Of a stretch of DNA of 64,000 nucleotides, positions 42,765 through 52,014 are shown piece after piece. The position numbers and the translations under genes were made by a program. The stretch is from DATHXC01 sp035459965 (lineage in GTDB: Bacteria > Pseudomonadota > Gammaproteobacteria > Burkholderiales > Methylophilaceae). Numbering within the stretch: position 1 is the first letter of the stretch; each line of letters starts with the position of its first letter. The DNA lies in contig DATHXC010000010.1 in assembly GCA_035459965.1 (NCBI GenBank), positions 62,001 through 126,000 of the forward strand. Direction: 5' to 3'. The notes beneath the pieces were generated by a model. That model was not told the DNA's origin. It did not search any database and saw only the letters and a list, made by a program, of their open reading frames with translations.

Positions 42765-44459
42765 ATGAACAGCATTTTCTTCCTGATATTGCGACGTTTA
42801 CGGCGGCCGCTGATCGCCATCATCATAAGCTTTGCTATCGCCATTATTGGTTTGAGCCTGATGCCCGGTGTGGATGACAAAGGCCAGCCCTGGCACATCA
42901 GCATATTCGACGCCTTTTATGTCATCAGCTATACCGCCACCACCATCGGCTTTGGTGAGATTCCCTACCCCTACAGCCATGCCCAACGGCTTTGGATGTC
43001 TTTCTCGATCTACCTGACCGTCATCCCCTGGTTTTATGCTATCGGCAAAATCATTGCCTTGTTGCAAGACACAGGTTTGCGCGTGGCAATCGCCAGTGCA
43101 CGCTTTGCCCGTAGTGTGCAACAACTGCAGGAGCCATTTTATATTCTGTGCAGCTATGGGGAATCAGCCAGTTTGTTAGCCAAGGCGCTCGATGACAAAG
43201 GTATGCGTGTAGTGGTGATTGAGTCGCAGCAGGAGCGCCTGGACGATCTTGCGCTGAGTAATTCCAGCTCTTTCATACCTAGCCTTTGTGCAGATGCAAA
43301 GCTCCCAGATACCCTGCTCAAGGCGGGTGTGCATCATCCATTATGCAGTGGCGTGGTGGCCCTCATCGATGATGATCATGTAAACCTCGCCATTGCAGTT
43401 GCCGTCAAACTGATGAATCCAAAGCTCCAGGTGCTGGCACGCGCAGAGAGTGATGACATCGCAGCCAATATGGCATCATTTGGTACTGATCATATTATTA
43501 ACCCCTACACCCTGTTTGGCGATCAACTGGCGATGCGTGTGCACTCAATAGGCACCTACATTCTGCATGAGTGGTTGACGGATGTGCCAGGTGACACATT
43601 AGCCCCGCCAGAATGCCCACCCATAGGTAAATGGGTGGTGTGTGGATATGGGCGTTGTGGAAAATCGGTGGTACAAAACCTGGAGCGTGAAGATATCACG
43701 ACCACTATCGTAGAGACCGACCCCGAACTCACTGGCTGTGAAGTTTACATTTTAGGTAGCGGTACCGAAGCAAAAACCCTCATTGAGGCCGGTATTGAAA
43801 ATGCAGTTGGCATCGTCGCCGGTACTAATAATGACATCAACAACCTGTCTATTGTGATGACAGCCTGCGAACTGAATCCAAGTCTTTTCGTGGTGATCCG
43901 CAAGAACCGGCGCCACAATGAAGCGCTGTTCAAGCAGTTCAATGCGGATATCACCATGCAACCCAGCGATATTATTGCGCATGAATGTCTGGCCCATATG
44001 ATTTCGCCTTTGCTTGCTCACTTTCTGACGCTTGCCCGCAGCCAGAGCAATGACTGGTCCAACCAACTCATCAGCAAACTGGTGGGGATTGTTGGTGAAA
44101 CCGTACCCGAGACTTGGGCCGTCACAATCGATGCGCAGAATGCACCGGCTGTGGCTGAGCTGTTAGGTAAGAATATAGCGGTGACATTGGAGAATCTGAC
44201 ACAAGACCCTGCGGATCGTGAACAGCGCCTTGAGCTTGTTCCACTTATGCTCAGCCGCAATAACCAGCAAACACTTGTACCACCAACCTCTACATTGTTG
44301 AAGGTCGGCGACCGCATCCTATTCTGTGGGCGCCCGGTAGCAAAATCGGCACTGCCTTCGGTGTTGAATACCACCAAAGCGCTCACCTACATTGTGGATG
44401 GCATAGAAATACCTCATAGCTATGTCTGGCGCTGGCTTACTTCAAAATTAAAGCTTTAA
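42765..44459 (+). CDS. RCK-gated potassium channel
   Basis: A 564-residue ion channel. Two transmembrane helices (about 15-33 and 72-95) flank the selectivity filter T60-I-G-F-G-E65, a variant of TVGYGD. Two cytoplasmic RCK/TrkA_N units follow (about 110-240 and 285-410; the second has an intact GYGRCGK nucleotide motif, while the first, CSYGESAS, is degenerate). A TrkA_C-like domain ends the protein. Gating by nucleotides or ions is expected. Adjacent to kup, it may balance K+ uptake and efflux. Confidence 0.85.
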   Translation: MNSIFFLILRRLRRPLIAIIISFAIAIIGLSLMPGVDDKGQPWHISIFDAFYVISYTATTIGFGEIPYPYSHAQRLWMSFSIYLTVIPWFYAIGKIIALLQDTGLRVAIASARFARSVQQLQEPFYILCSYGESASLLAKALDDKGMRVVVIESQQERLDDLALSNSSSFIPSLCADAKLPDTLLKAGVHHPLCSGVVALIDDDHVNLAIAVAVKLMNPKLQVLARAESDDIAANMASFGTDHIINPYTLFGDQLAMRVHSIGTYILHEWLTDVPGDTLAPPECPPIGKWVVCGYGRCGKSVVQNLEREDITTTIVETDPELTGCEVYILGSGTEAKTLIEAGIENAVGIVAGTNNDINNLSIVMTACELNPSLFVVIRKNRRHNEALFKQFNADITMQPSDIIAHECLAHMISPLLAHFLTLARSQSNDWSNQLISKLVGIVGETVPETWAVTIDAQNAPAVAELLGKNIAVTLENLTQDPADREQRLELVPLMLSRNNQQTLVPPTSTLLKVGDRILFCGRPVAKSALPSVLNTTKALTYIVDGIEIPHSYVWRWLTSKLKL

Positions 44460-44587
44460 TGGTATTGGCCTGTCAGCCCCACATCTAGCAAATTAGGGTA
44501 CATGCAAAAAATTAGCAATAATCCGAGCGCACTTACCTGCTAAAATTCACTTTCGCTAAAACTACACAGCCTTCTTGAGCAGCCTGC

Positions 44588-46471
44588 ATGGATTCATCCA
44601 AAGTCAGCAAGACCCCACTACCTGCTTTAGCGCTTGCTGCGCTGGGTGTGGTATATGGTGATATCGGCACCAGCCCGCTCTACACCATGAAAGAAGTATT
44701 TGCTGTGAGTCCGCACCCCGTGCCGCTCAATCATGACAATGTATTTGGCATACTGTCGCTGATTGTATGGGCATTGATTATGGTGGTTTCGGTGAAATAT
44801 GTAGCCTTTATCATGCGTGCGGATAACCGCGGTGAAGGCGGCATCATGGCGCTGTTGGCGCTAGCCAGCCGCAACGTGGCAGGTAATGTAAAAAAACAGC
44901 GCGCCATTATGCTCATCGGCATACTTGGCGCATGTATGTTTTATGCCGATGGCATGATCACCCCGGCCATCTCGGTACTCTCCGCAGTTGAAGGCCTCGA
45001 AGTCGCTGCGCCCGGCCTGCATAAATTGATTGTCCCCATTACGCTGGTAGTCATCTTCCTGTTGTTCTGGGCACAGAGTAAAGGCACGGCGCTGATGGGC
45101 GCATTTTTTGGCCCCATCATGCTGGTCTGGTTTAGTACCCTGGCTATCCTGGGTATCATCAACATCACCCTTGAACCCTCGGTTCTAAGCGCACTTAACC
45201 CGTACTATGGCTTCAAGTTTTTCATGCTGAGTCCCTGGGTCGCGTTTGTTGCACTTGGCTCAGTGGTGCTCGCAGTGACAGGGACTGAAGCACTGTATGC
45301 CGATATGGGTCATTTTGGCCGCAAACCCATACGTCTGGCCTGGTTTGGCTTCGTTCTACCCGCGCTGGTTCTTAACTATTTCGGGCAGGGCGCCCTGATA
45401 TTGCATGAACCATTGTCAGTTAAAAACCCGTTCTACCTCATGGCGCCGGACTGGATGCTATATCCATTAATCGTACTGGCCACGCTATCCACCGTGATTG
45501 CCGCACAGGCCGTCATTTCAGGTGCATTCTCAGTGTCCCGCCAGGCATTGCAGCTTGGTTTCCTGCCACGCATGCCGATATTCCACACCTCAGATAGCCA
45601 GCAAGGTCAGATCTATATCCCGCGTGTAAACTGGGGCCTGATGATTGCAGTGATGGCGCTGGTGATAGGCTTCAAGTCATCCGGCAATCTGGCAGCTGCC
45701 TACGGTATTGCAGTGACGGGCGACATGGTGATCACGACCATACTGGCTGGTGTAGTATTTCATGGCATATGGGGATGGAGCTGGCTACGCACCGGCACTA
45801 TCGTATCGATATTCATCGTGGTCGACCTGGCCTTCTTTGGTGCCAATGTCATGAAGATACCTGATGGTGGCTGGTTCCCGTTACTGATCGGCATCATCAT
45901 CTTCACATTGATGACCACATGGAAAACCGGCCGGGCTTTACTGTTTGCCCGTCTAAAAAATGATGATATGGCACTTGATCCTTTTGTCGAAGCCATAGGC
46001 GCACATCCGCCGACCCGCGTCCCCGGCAATGCCGTGTTCATGACCCCCAATCCACAAGGCGTACCACATGCACTACTTCATAACCTCAAGCACAATAAGG
46101 TGCTACATGAGAAAGTGATCCTGCTCACAGTCAAGATTGAGGATTTCCCTTACGTCCCGGAAAATGAACGCATAGTCGTTGAAAAGCTACCGCATGACTT
46201 CTATCGCGTAACTGTCACTTACGGCTTCAAGGATGATCCTGACTTACCAGAGGACATCATGCTATGCAGCGACCAAGGGCTTGAACTGGACAGCATGGAC
46301 ACCTCATATTTTATCGGCAAGGAAACCTTGATTGCAGTCAAACACTCAGACATGGCGTTCTGGCGCGAAAAGCTCTTCATCACCATGTTCCGCAATGCCG
46401 ATGCCGTGACCAGTCACTTCAAATTACCCCCTAACCGCGTGGTAGAGCTGGGTGCACAAGTTATTTTGTAA
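44588..46471 (+). CDS. kup: Kup system potassium uptake protein
   Basis: A 627-residue KUP/HAK/KT transporter with about 12 helices. The family signature GVVYGDIGTSPLYTMKE is at about 19-36. NRGEGGIMALLALA, ADGMITPAISVLSAVEGLEV, GTEALYADMGHFG and a long cytosolic C-terminal domain are all present. It imports K+ with H+. Full length compared with the roughly 622-residue E. coli protein. It probably has its own promoter in the 128-base gap behind the channel gene. Confidence 0.96.
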   Translation: MDSSKVSKTPLPALALAALGVVYGDIGTSPLYTMKEVFAVSPHPVPLNHDNVFGILSLIVWALIMVVSVKYVAFIMRADNRGEGGIMALLALASRNVAGNVKKQRAIMLIGILGACMFYADGMITPAISVLSAVEGLEVAAPGLHKLIVPITLVVIFLLFWAQSKGTALMGAFFGPIMLVWFSTLAILGIINITLEPSVLSALNPYYGFKFFMLSPWVAFVALGSVVLAVTGTEALYADMGHFGRKPIRLAWFGFVLPALVLNYFGQGALILHEPLSVKNPFYLMAPDWMLYPLIVLATLSTVIAAQAVISGAFSVSRQALQLGFLPRMPIFHTSDSQQGQIYIPRVNWGLMIAVMALVIGFKSSGNLAAAYGIAVTGDMVITTILAGVVFHGIWGWSWLRTGTIVSIFIVVDLAFFGANVMKIPDGGWFPLLIGIIIFTLMTTWKTGRALLFARLKNDDMALDPFVEAIGAHPPTRVPGNAVFMTPNPQGVPHALLHNLKHNKVLHEKVILLTVKIEDFPYVPENERIVVEKLPHDFYRVTVTYGFKDDPDLPEDIMLCSDQGLELDSMDTSYFIGKETLIAVKHSDMAFWREKLFITMFRNADAVTSHFKLPPNRVVELGAQVIL

Positions 46472-46530
46472 GAGCTACAATTTACTAGGCTGGCATTTAA
46501 AAAATCCAGACCCGCATTAAGGAGATCAAC

Positions 46531-47361
46531 ATGAAAAAACTATTACTGGTACTACTGTCATTCAGCGCATTGCAACTCAGCGGTTGCGCGACCACTACCA
46601 AATCTAGTGTATCCGGGGTTGAACGCAAGCAATTCATGATGCTTTCCGAGAAGCAGGTAGAGACGATGTCTGCACAGAGTTATGTCCAGACCTTGAAAGA
46701 TGCAAGCACCAAGAAAAAACTTAATACCAACAGTGCCCAACTGACGCGTGTGCGCAGTATATCCAATCGACTGATCGCACATACCGATACCTTCCGCCCT
46801 GATGCCAAGACATGGAAATGGGAAGTCAACGTTGAAGAGAACGATGAGGTTAATGCCTATTGCATGCCGGGCGGCAAGATCATGGTATATACCGGACTCA
46901 TCAATAAGCTCAATGCCACCGACGACGAACTGGGTGCAGTGATCGGCCATGAAATTGCCCATGCGCTACGTGAACATGGTCGCGAGCGCATGTCGATTGC
47001 ATCAGTGCAGCAAATGGGACTGACAGGTTTGGCAGTGCTGGCCAGCACATCCAAAAGCAAGAACGCCGCAGCACTGGGCGTACAAGGCGCAGCTCTAGGG
47101 GCCAATCTCTTCTTTGCTTTACCCAATAATCGTGAGCAGGAACGTGAAGCCGACCGCATCGGCCTGGAACTATCTGCACGCGCAGGCTTTAACCCCAATG
47201 CCGCCATTACGCTATGGCAAAAAATGAGTGCCCAGGGCGGCGACAAGCCGCCTGAGTTTCTTAGCACCCACCCTTCCAATGAAAACCGTATTGCCGATCT
47301 GCGCGGCTTGGTGCCAGGCGTGATGCCGCTGTATGAACAGGCAAAATCAGCACAGAAATAA
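46531..47361 (+). CDS. M48 family zinc metalloprotease, lipoprotein (LoiP-like)
   Basis: A 276-residue peptidase. A lipobox LSGC (C19) follows the signal helix LLLVLLSFSALQ. The zinc site is H140-EIAH144, with the downstream ligand E204 in EREAD. Family homologues (LoiP/YggG, BepA) act in outer-membrane quality control. No TPR repeats are present, so it is closer to LoiP than BepA. ATG 46531 has a clear ribosome site (aaggagatcaac). Confidence 0.9.
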   Translation: MKKLLLVLLSFSALQLSGCATTTKSSVSGVERKQFMMLSEKQVETMSAQSYVQTLKDASTKKKLNTNSAQLTRVRSISNRLIAHTDTFRPDAKTWKWEVNVEENDEVNAYCMPGGKIMVYTGLINKLNATDDELGAVIGHEIAHALREHGRERMSIASVQQMGLTGLAVLASTSKSKNAAALGVQGAALGANLFFALPNNREQEREADRIGLELSARAGFNPNAAITLWQKMSAQGGDKPPEFLSTHPSNENRIADLRGLVPGVMPLYEQAKSAQK

Positions 47362-47494
47362 ACCTCAAGGATTTAGCCTGTAGCTGTTGCCTGTTAATTC
47401 ACCAAGCATCCTATAAGCATAAGCGGCAACAGTTTATTCAGTAGTAGCAGTTTCGGGTAAAATAGCGGTTTTAGTTAATTCCATGGAAACTGTT

Positions 47495-48319
47495 ATGAGT
47501 CTGCAAGCCATTATCGAAGACGCGTTCGAGCGTCGCGCCGATATCAATCCAAGCAATGCCAGCAATGAGATCAAGGAAGCTGTAGCCAGCGTCCTGGCTG
47601 ATCTTGACAGCGGCAAGCTGCGCGTCGCCAGCCGCAAAGGCGATAGCCAGGAATGGGAAACCCACCAGTGGCTGAAAAAAGCAGTGCTACTGTCTTTCCG
47701 CTTACAGGATAACGTGCTGCTGGATGATGGCGTCACCAAGTACTACGATAAAGTACCGCCAAAATTCGCAGACTATACCGAAGAAGATTTCAAGGCTGGC
47801 GGCTTCCGCGTAGTGCCTAACGCTATCGTGCGTCGCGGCTCCTTCATCGGCAAAAATGCGGTCCTTATGCCCTCTTACGTCAATATCGGCGCTTATGTCG
47901 GCGAAGGCACCATGGTCGACACCTGGGCTACGGTTGGTTCATGCGCGCAGATCGGCAAGAATGTGCACTTGTCTGGCGGCGTGGGTATTGGCGGCGTGCT
48001 GGAGCCAGTACAGGCAGGCCCGACCATCATTGGTGATAACTGCTTTGTGGGTGCCCGTTCTGAAGTGGTTGAAGGCGTTGTAGTAGAAGATAACTGCGTA
48101 ATCTCCATGGGTGTCTATATCGGCCAGTCCACCAAGATTTATGACCGTGAAACCGGCTCCGTAACTTATGGTCGCGTACCTTCTGGTTCAGTGGTTGTTT
48201 CAGGAAACCTGCCATCGAAAGATGGTAGCTACAGTCTGTACTGCGCTGTCATCGTCAAGAAAGTCGATGCCAAGACCCTGGGTAAGGTTGGCATCAACGA
48301 GTTGCTACGCGGCATTTAA
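47495..48319 (+). CDS. dapD: 2,3,4,5-tetrahydropyridine-2,6-dicarboxylate N-succinyltransferase
   Basis: A 274-residue left-handed beta-helix acyltransferase of the succinylase branch of lysine and diaminopimelate synthesis. N-terminal domain (LQAIIEDAFERRADI, about 1-100) then hexapeptide repeats (NAVLMPSYVNIGAYVGEGTMVDTWATVG). The final residues VGINELLRGI match the family end. ATG 47495 gives exactly the length of E. coli DapD; an ATG four codons upstream is less likely. dapE follows two genes later. Confidence 0.96.
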   Translation: MSLQAIIEDAFERRADINPSNASNEIKEAVASVLADLDSGKLRVASRKGDSQEWETHQWLKKAVLLSFRLQDNVLLDDGVTKYYDKVPPKFADYTEEDFKAGGFRVVPNAIVRRGSFIGKNAVLMPSYVNIGAYVGEGTMVDTWATVGSCAQIGKNVHLSGGVGIGGVLEPVQAGPTIIGDNCFVGARSEVVEGVVVEDNCVISMGVYIGQSTKIYDRETGSVTYGRVPSGSVVVSGNLPSKDGSYSLYCAVIVKKVDAKTLGKVGINELLRGI

Positions 48320-48326
48320 TTCAGTC

Positions 48327-48674
48327 ATGAAGCTGTATGGCATCCCTAACTGCTCAACCGTCAAAAAGGCCCGCACTTGGCTTGACGAAAACAAGGTCGC
48401 CTATGAGTTTCATGACTTTAAGAAGCTTGGGATAGACCAGGTAACTCTAAGCGAATGGCTCAAACAGATGTCGTGGGAAAAGCTGGTCAACCGCGCTGGT
48501 ATGACCTGGCGTGGTCTGAGCGATGCACAAAAAACAGCGGTACAGGACAATGCCTCAGCGATTGCACTGATGCAGGATAAAACCTCCGTCATTAAACGGC
48601 CCGTGCTAGTCGATCATGGCAAGATTATTGGCTTGGGATTTGACGAAGCCAGTTACCAGGCACTTTTGAAGTAG
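48327..48674 (+). CDS. Spx/ArsC-family protein (YffB-like)
   Basis: A 115-residue thioredoxin-fold protein of the ArsC/Spx/MgsR family. It begins MKLYGIPNCSTVKKARTWL, with a single redox cysteine (C9) where arsenate reductases have their catalytic cysteine; the arsenate-specific arginines are not obvious. VNRAGMTWRGLSD and IKRPVLVDHGK are typical of YffB. It is placed between dapD (7-base gap) and dapE (11-base gap), a conserved proteobacterial arrangement. The function of YffB is not established. Confidence 0.88.
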   Translation: MKLYGIPNCSTVKKARTWLDENKVAYEFHDFKKLGIDQVTLSEWLKQMSWEKLVNRAGMTWRGLSDAQKTAVQDNASAIALMQDKTSVIKRPVLVDHGKIIGLGFDEASYQALLK

Positions 48675-48685
48675 GAGCGATAGTC

Positions 48686-49813
48686 ATGAGCAAAACCCTA
48701 GAGCTTGCGAAAGACCTGATTTCCCGGCGATCCAATACTCCGGAAGATGCAGGCTGCCAGGAACTCATGATTTCGCGCCTTGAGCCGCTGGGCTTCAAGA
48801 TCGAGCGCATGCGTTTTGGTGACGTAGACAACTTCTATGCACGTCGCGGTAGTAGTGGCCCACTGCTGGTGTTTGCAGGGCATACTGATGTCGTGCCTAC
48901 CGGCCCGGTAGATAAGTGGCACACCCCGCCTTTTGAGCCCACCATCAAGGATGGCATGTTGTATGGCCGCGGTGCAGCCGACATGAAAACCTCCTGCGCA
49001 GCCTTTATTACCGCGATTGAAGATTTTATCGAGTTACATCCTGACCATGCAGGCTCGATTGGCTTGCTGATTACCTCAGACGAAGAAGGCATCGCCATCA
49101 ACGGCACAATCAAGGTGGTTGAGATATTGCAGGCCAGGAATGAGTTGATTGATTACTGCATTGTTGGCGAACCTACCTCCAATAAAGTCGTCGGTGACAT
49201 GATAAAGAATGGCCGTCGCGGCTCACTATCCGGCAAGCTGACTGTTAAGGGTATACAAGGCCATATCGCCTATCCTCATCTGGTGAAAAACCCCATCCAT
49301 ATGGTGGCACCGGCCATCAAGGATATGGTGGAAACGGTTTGGGATAATGGCAACGAATATTTCCCGCCAACCTCATGGCAGATCAGCAATATGAACGGTG
49401 GAACGGGTGCGACGAATGTCGTGCCGGGCGAAGTGGAAATTTTGTTCAACTTCCGCTTTAGCACCGCCAGCACTGAAGCCAATTTGAAAGAACGTGTCCA
49501 TGCTATCCTGGACCGTCATGCGCTGGATTACGACCTGGTGTGGGAATACTCCCCACCATACATCACCCCGCGCGGCAACCTGGTAGAAGCCATCACCTCG
49601 GCGATTGAGCAGGCTTATGGCGTGACGCCAGAGCTATCTACCACTGGCGGTACTTCTGATGGTCGCTTTATCGCCGACATCTGTAAACAGGTGATTGAGT
49701 TCGGGCCGCTCAATGCCACCATTCACAAGCTCAACGAATGCGTGGGTGTTGCCGATATCGAGCCACTAAAAGATACCTATCGCATGACGCTGGAAAAGTT
49801 GTTGCTCGCCTAA
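48686..49813 (+). CDS. dapE: Succinyl-diaminopimelate desuccinylase
   Basis: A 375-residue M20 zinc peptidase-fold enzyme converting N-succinyl-L,L-DAP to L,L-DAP. Metal ligands are seen in FAGHTDVVPTGP, YGRGAADMKT, TSDEEG and EPTSNKVVGD; the C-terminal histidine is in NATIHKLNECV. STTGGTSDGRF is typical of DapE. Full length. Cotranscribed with dapD and the Spx-like gene. Confidence 0.96.
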   Translation: MSKTLELAKDLISRRSNTPEDAGCQELMISRLEPLGFKIERMRFGDVDNFYARRGSSGPLLVFAGHTDVVPTGPVDKWHTPPFEPTIKDGMLYGRGAADMKTSCAAFITAIEDFIELHPDHAGSIGLLITSDEEGIAINGTIKVVEILQARNELIDYCIVGEPTSNKVVGDMIKNGRRGSLSGKLTVKGIQGHIAYPHLVKNPIHMVAPAIKDMVETVWDNGNEYFPPTSWQISNMNGGTGATNVVPGEVEILFNFRFSTASTEANLKERVHAILDRHALDYDLVWEYSPPYITPRGNLVEAITSAIEQAYGVTPELSTTGGTSDGRFIADICKQVIEFGPLNATIHKLNECVGVADIEPLKDTYRMTLEKLLLA

Positions 49814-49819
49814 GACTTT

Positions 49820-49960
49820 ATGGAGCTGCTCATTATCCTGGCAGTTGCTGGCGGCCTCATCTGGTTGCTGAGTAGTGCCAGCAAAAATCCTGAGCCGACA
49901 CATCCCCCTATCAATGAAGAACACAATGACAAGCAAGCCCACATCCATGACCAAGAATAA
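49820..49960 (+). CDS. Small membrane protein (46 aa), unknown
   Basis: A 46-residue frame beginning six bases after dapE. One N-terminal helix (LLIILAVAGGLIWLLS) is followed by a hydrophilic, His/Asp/Glu-rich tail (HPPINEEHNDKQAHIHD). The start ATG 49820 has only a weak ribosome site, so translation would depend on dapE coupling. It overlaps the probable prmB start. No family recognised. Confidence 0.4.
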   Translation: MELLIILAVAGGLIWLLSSASKNPEPTHPPINEEHNDKQAHIHDQE

Positions 49961-50846
49961 TGCTGCCGAAGAGCTCATCACAGTGCGTGACTGGCTGCGT
50001 TATAGCGTAAGCCGCTTTGAAGAGGCTGGCATATTTTACGGCCACGGCACCGATAATGCTTATGATGAAGCGGCTTGGCTGGTGCTTGCCGCTTTGCATT
50101 TGCCGCATGACACATTGGAAAATTTCTTCGATGCAAAGTTGATCACATTAGAAAGAGACCATCTTGCAGCATTGATTGAGCGCCGCGTCACAGAGCGCAC
50201 GCCAACAGCCTATCTGGTGAATGAAGCATGGCTCAAGGGCTTCAAGTTCTACGTGGATGAACGTGTCATCGTACCCCGTTCGTTCATTGCAGAACTTCTG
50301 GAAACTGGCCTGAGCCCCTGGATCGAATATCAGGAAATGGTGGAAAGTGCGGCGGATATCTGCACCGGTAGCGGTTGCCTTGGTGTGTTACTGGCACACG
50401 CATTTCCCAATGCGGCGGTAGATGTGATTGATATTTCGCCGGATGCTATCGCGGTCGCCAATATCAACATTGCCAACTATGGCTTGCAAGAGCAGGTAAC
50501 TGCGATTGAATCCGACATGTTTACGGCTTTGTCAGGTAAAACCTATGACCTCATCATCAGCAATCCACCCTATGTAGATGCGCCATCTATGGCCACCCTG
50601 CCTGAAGAGTATCGCAATGAACCACAACTGGCCCTGGGCAGTGGCGATGCTGGACTGGACCATACACATACTATATTGCGCGAAGCTGGAAAATACCTGA
50701 ACGATGGCGGCTTGCTGGTAGTTGAAATCGGCCACAATCGCAACGCCCTGCTACAGGCTTACCCTCAATTGCCATTTACCTGGCTGGAAGTTGCATCGGG
50801 TGATGAGTTTGTATTCCTGCTGACTAAAGAGCAATTAGATATTTAA
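49926..50846 (+). CDS. prmB: 50S ribosomal protein L3 glutamine methyltransferase
   Basis: A SAM-dependent N5-glutamine methyltransferase that modifies ribosomal protein L3. The N-terminal helical domain begins with ITVRDWLRYSVSRFEEAGIFYGHGTDNAYDEAAWLVL; the catalytic domain has DICTGSGCLGVLLA, and NPPYVD is the glutamine-binding motif. The GHGTDN sequence separates PrmB from PrmC. The start is uncertain: ATG 49926 (306 aa) and ATG 49947 (299 aa) both fit; upstream ATGs at 49875 and 49914 look too early. Confidence 0.93.
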   Translation: MTSKPTSMTKNNAAEELITVRDWLRYSVSRFEEAGIFYGHGTDNAYDEAAWLVLAALHLPHDTLENFFDAKLITLERDHLAALIERRVTERTPTAYLVNEAWLKGFKFYVDERVIVPRSFIAELLETGLSPWIEYQEMVESAADICTGSGCLGVLLAHAFPNAAVDVIDISPDAIAVANINIANYGLQEQVTAIESDMFTALSGKTYDLIISNPPYVDAPSMATLPEEYRNEPQLALGSGDAGLDHTHTILREAGKYLNDGGLLVVEIGHNRNALLQAYPQLPFTWLEVASGDEFVFLLTKEQLDI

Positions 50847-50887
50847 GTACAACTAGATACTCAACACTAGAGTCTGAGTCATAGTAC

Positions 50888-51559
50888 TTATGAGTCAATA
50901 GCCAGCCAGGCCAGAATTGCGATGGGCAGGCACAGCGCCCAAAAAGACAGGTATTGAAACCCCAAGCCTGCGCAGATCGCGCCGATAAAAAACAACATCA
51001 CTGCAGGATATAGCTCCCTCACGCGACCGCGAGCCTGATCCTTCAACGCCTGATTCTTACTGTTAAAAATATCTACCAAACCAATAATCAGTGTCGTGAC
51101 ATTGCCGGTCATGACAGTGGTTGACACTGTCGGTGTTAACAGCGTGCTGCTGCTAATTGCGTTCTGCATACCCATGGCGAATGCTGCGGATATGCCAGCC
51201 AGGATTGCCGCCGTACCGGTATCGGAAAGCATAGGTCGACCCATCAAACCGACCACCATGAATGAAGTCAGCAGCACCATTTCCATCCCATAGAGCAGCT
51301 TTAACGGGGAACGATCCCTCTTGTCAAAATAGAGGATGACGATGCGAGTGATTGCTACAGATAACATGAAAGAAGGAAAGACAACAAACTTGAGCAGAAC
51401 CCCGGATGCGGGGTGCACCAGCATGCTACCTATCAGGACGAAGTTGCCGGTTATATGCGCGGTAAATAAGCCGAATAAGGCAATGAAGCCCAATGTGTCG
51501 ACATATCCACCCACAAAAGAAAGCATCATGGTACGAATGCGTGAATACGCTATATACAA
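50888..51559 (-). CDS. DUF1275 (YoaK-like) membrane protein
   Basis: A 223-residue membrane protein with six to seven helices. FVGGYVDTLGFIALFGLFTAHITGNFVLIG and AAFAMGMQNAISSSTLLTPTVSTTVMTGNVTTL contain the hallmark (T)HxTGN and MTGN motifs of DUF1275. Its transport or other function is unknown. Convergent with prmB, 41 bases between the two stops. Confidence 0.88.
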   Translation of the reverse strand: MYIAYSRIRTMMLSFVGGYVDTLGFIALFGLFTAHITGNFVLIGSMLVHPASGVLLKFVVFPSFMLSVAITRIVILYFDKRDRSPLKLLYGMEMVLLTSFMVVGLMGRPMLSDTGTAAILAGISAAFAMGMQNAISSSTLLTPTVSTTVMTGNVTTLIIGLVDIFNSKNQALKDQARGRVRELYPAVMLFFIGAICAGLGFQYLSFWALCLPIAILAWLAIDS

Positions 51560-51651
51560 AAAATCACCTTAATTAATATCTATAAAGCAAGCCATGAAAG
51601 GACATCAGGAAAGGCACTCTGGAAATGCCGACTGGCTTAATTGCTGAGCAC

Positions 51652-52014
51652 CTACTTTTTAGCGGCGCGAATCTCTAGCAATACTGCATCCATGGCCTTG
51701 TTGATGCGCAGATCGGGGTAACGACGAAATTCATCGATATAACCCCAGTACTTCAGCTTGCCCTCTTCGAAGCAAAGCAGATAGACATCCCCAAAGCGGC
51801 CGTTGCTGAGGAAATAGCGGTGAAAAGTATAATGAATGCCATCCACCTTCGTTTCATGTACCGATAGTGGTGGTTGCTGCAACGCAGAGGCTGTCTGCGC
51901 GGAGTTCATGCCTTTATCAAGGCTTACCAGTTGCTGATGGTAAAGCTGGGCAGTGCCACAAGCCGTCAAGACCACCAGAGCTATCATGGCAAGTGTATTA
52001 CGTATGCAGATCAT
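51652..52014 (-). CDS. Putative small lipoprotein
   Basis: A 120-residue exported protein with lipobox LTAC (C19) after MICIRNTLAMIALVV. The mature part (VDGIHYTFHRYFLSNGRFGDVYLLCFEEGKLKYWGYIDEF) resembles small BamE-like beta proteins, with a charged C-terminus. Its start overlaps the stop of another lipoprotein gene as ATGA (52011-52014), so the two are coupled. No exact family recognised. Confidence 0.65.
   Translation of the reverse strand: MICIRNTLAMIALVVLTACGTAQLYHQQLVSLDKGMNSAQTASALQQPPLSVHETKVDGIHYTFHRYFLSNGRFGDVYLLCFEEGKLKYWGYIDEFRRYPDLRINKAMDAVLLEIRAAKK

Noticed and set aside
50860..50897. Inverted repeat (tgagtcat...atgagtca) between prmB and the DUF1275 gene
   Set aside because: On checking, the arms are direct rather than inverted copies of TGAGTCA, so they do not form a hairpin.
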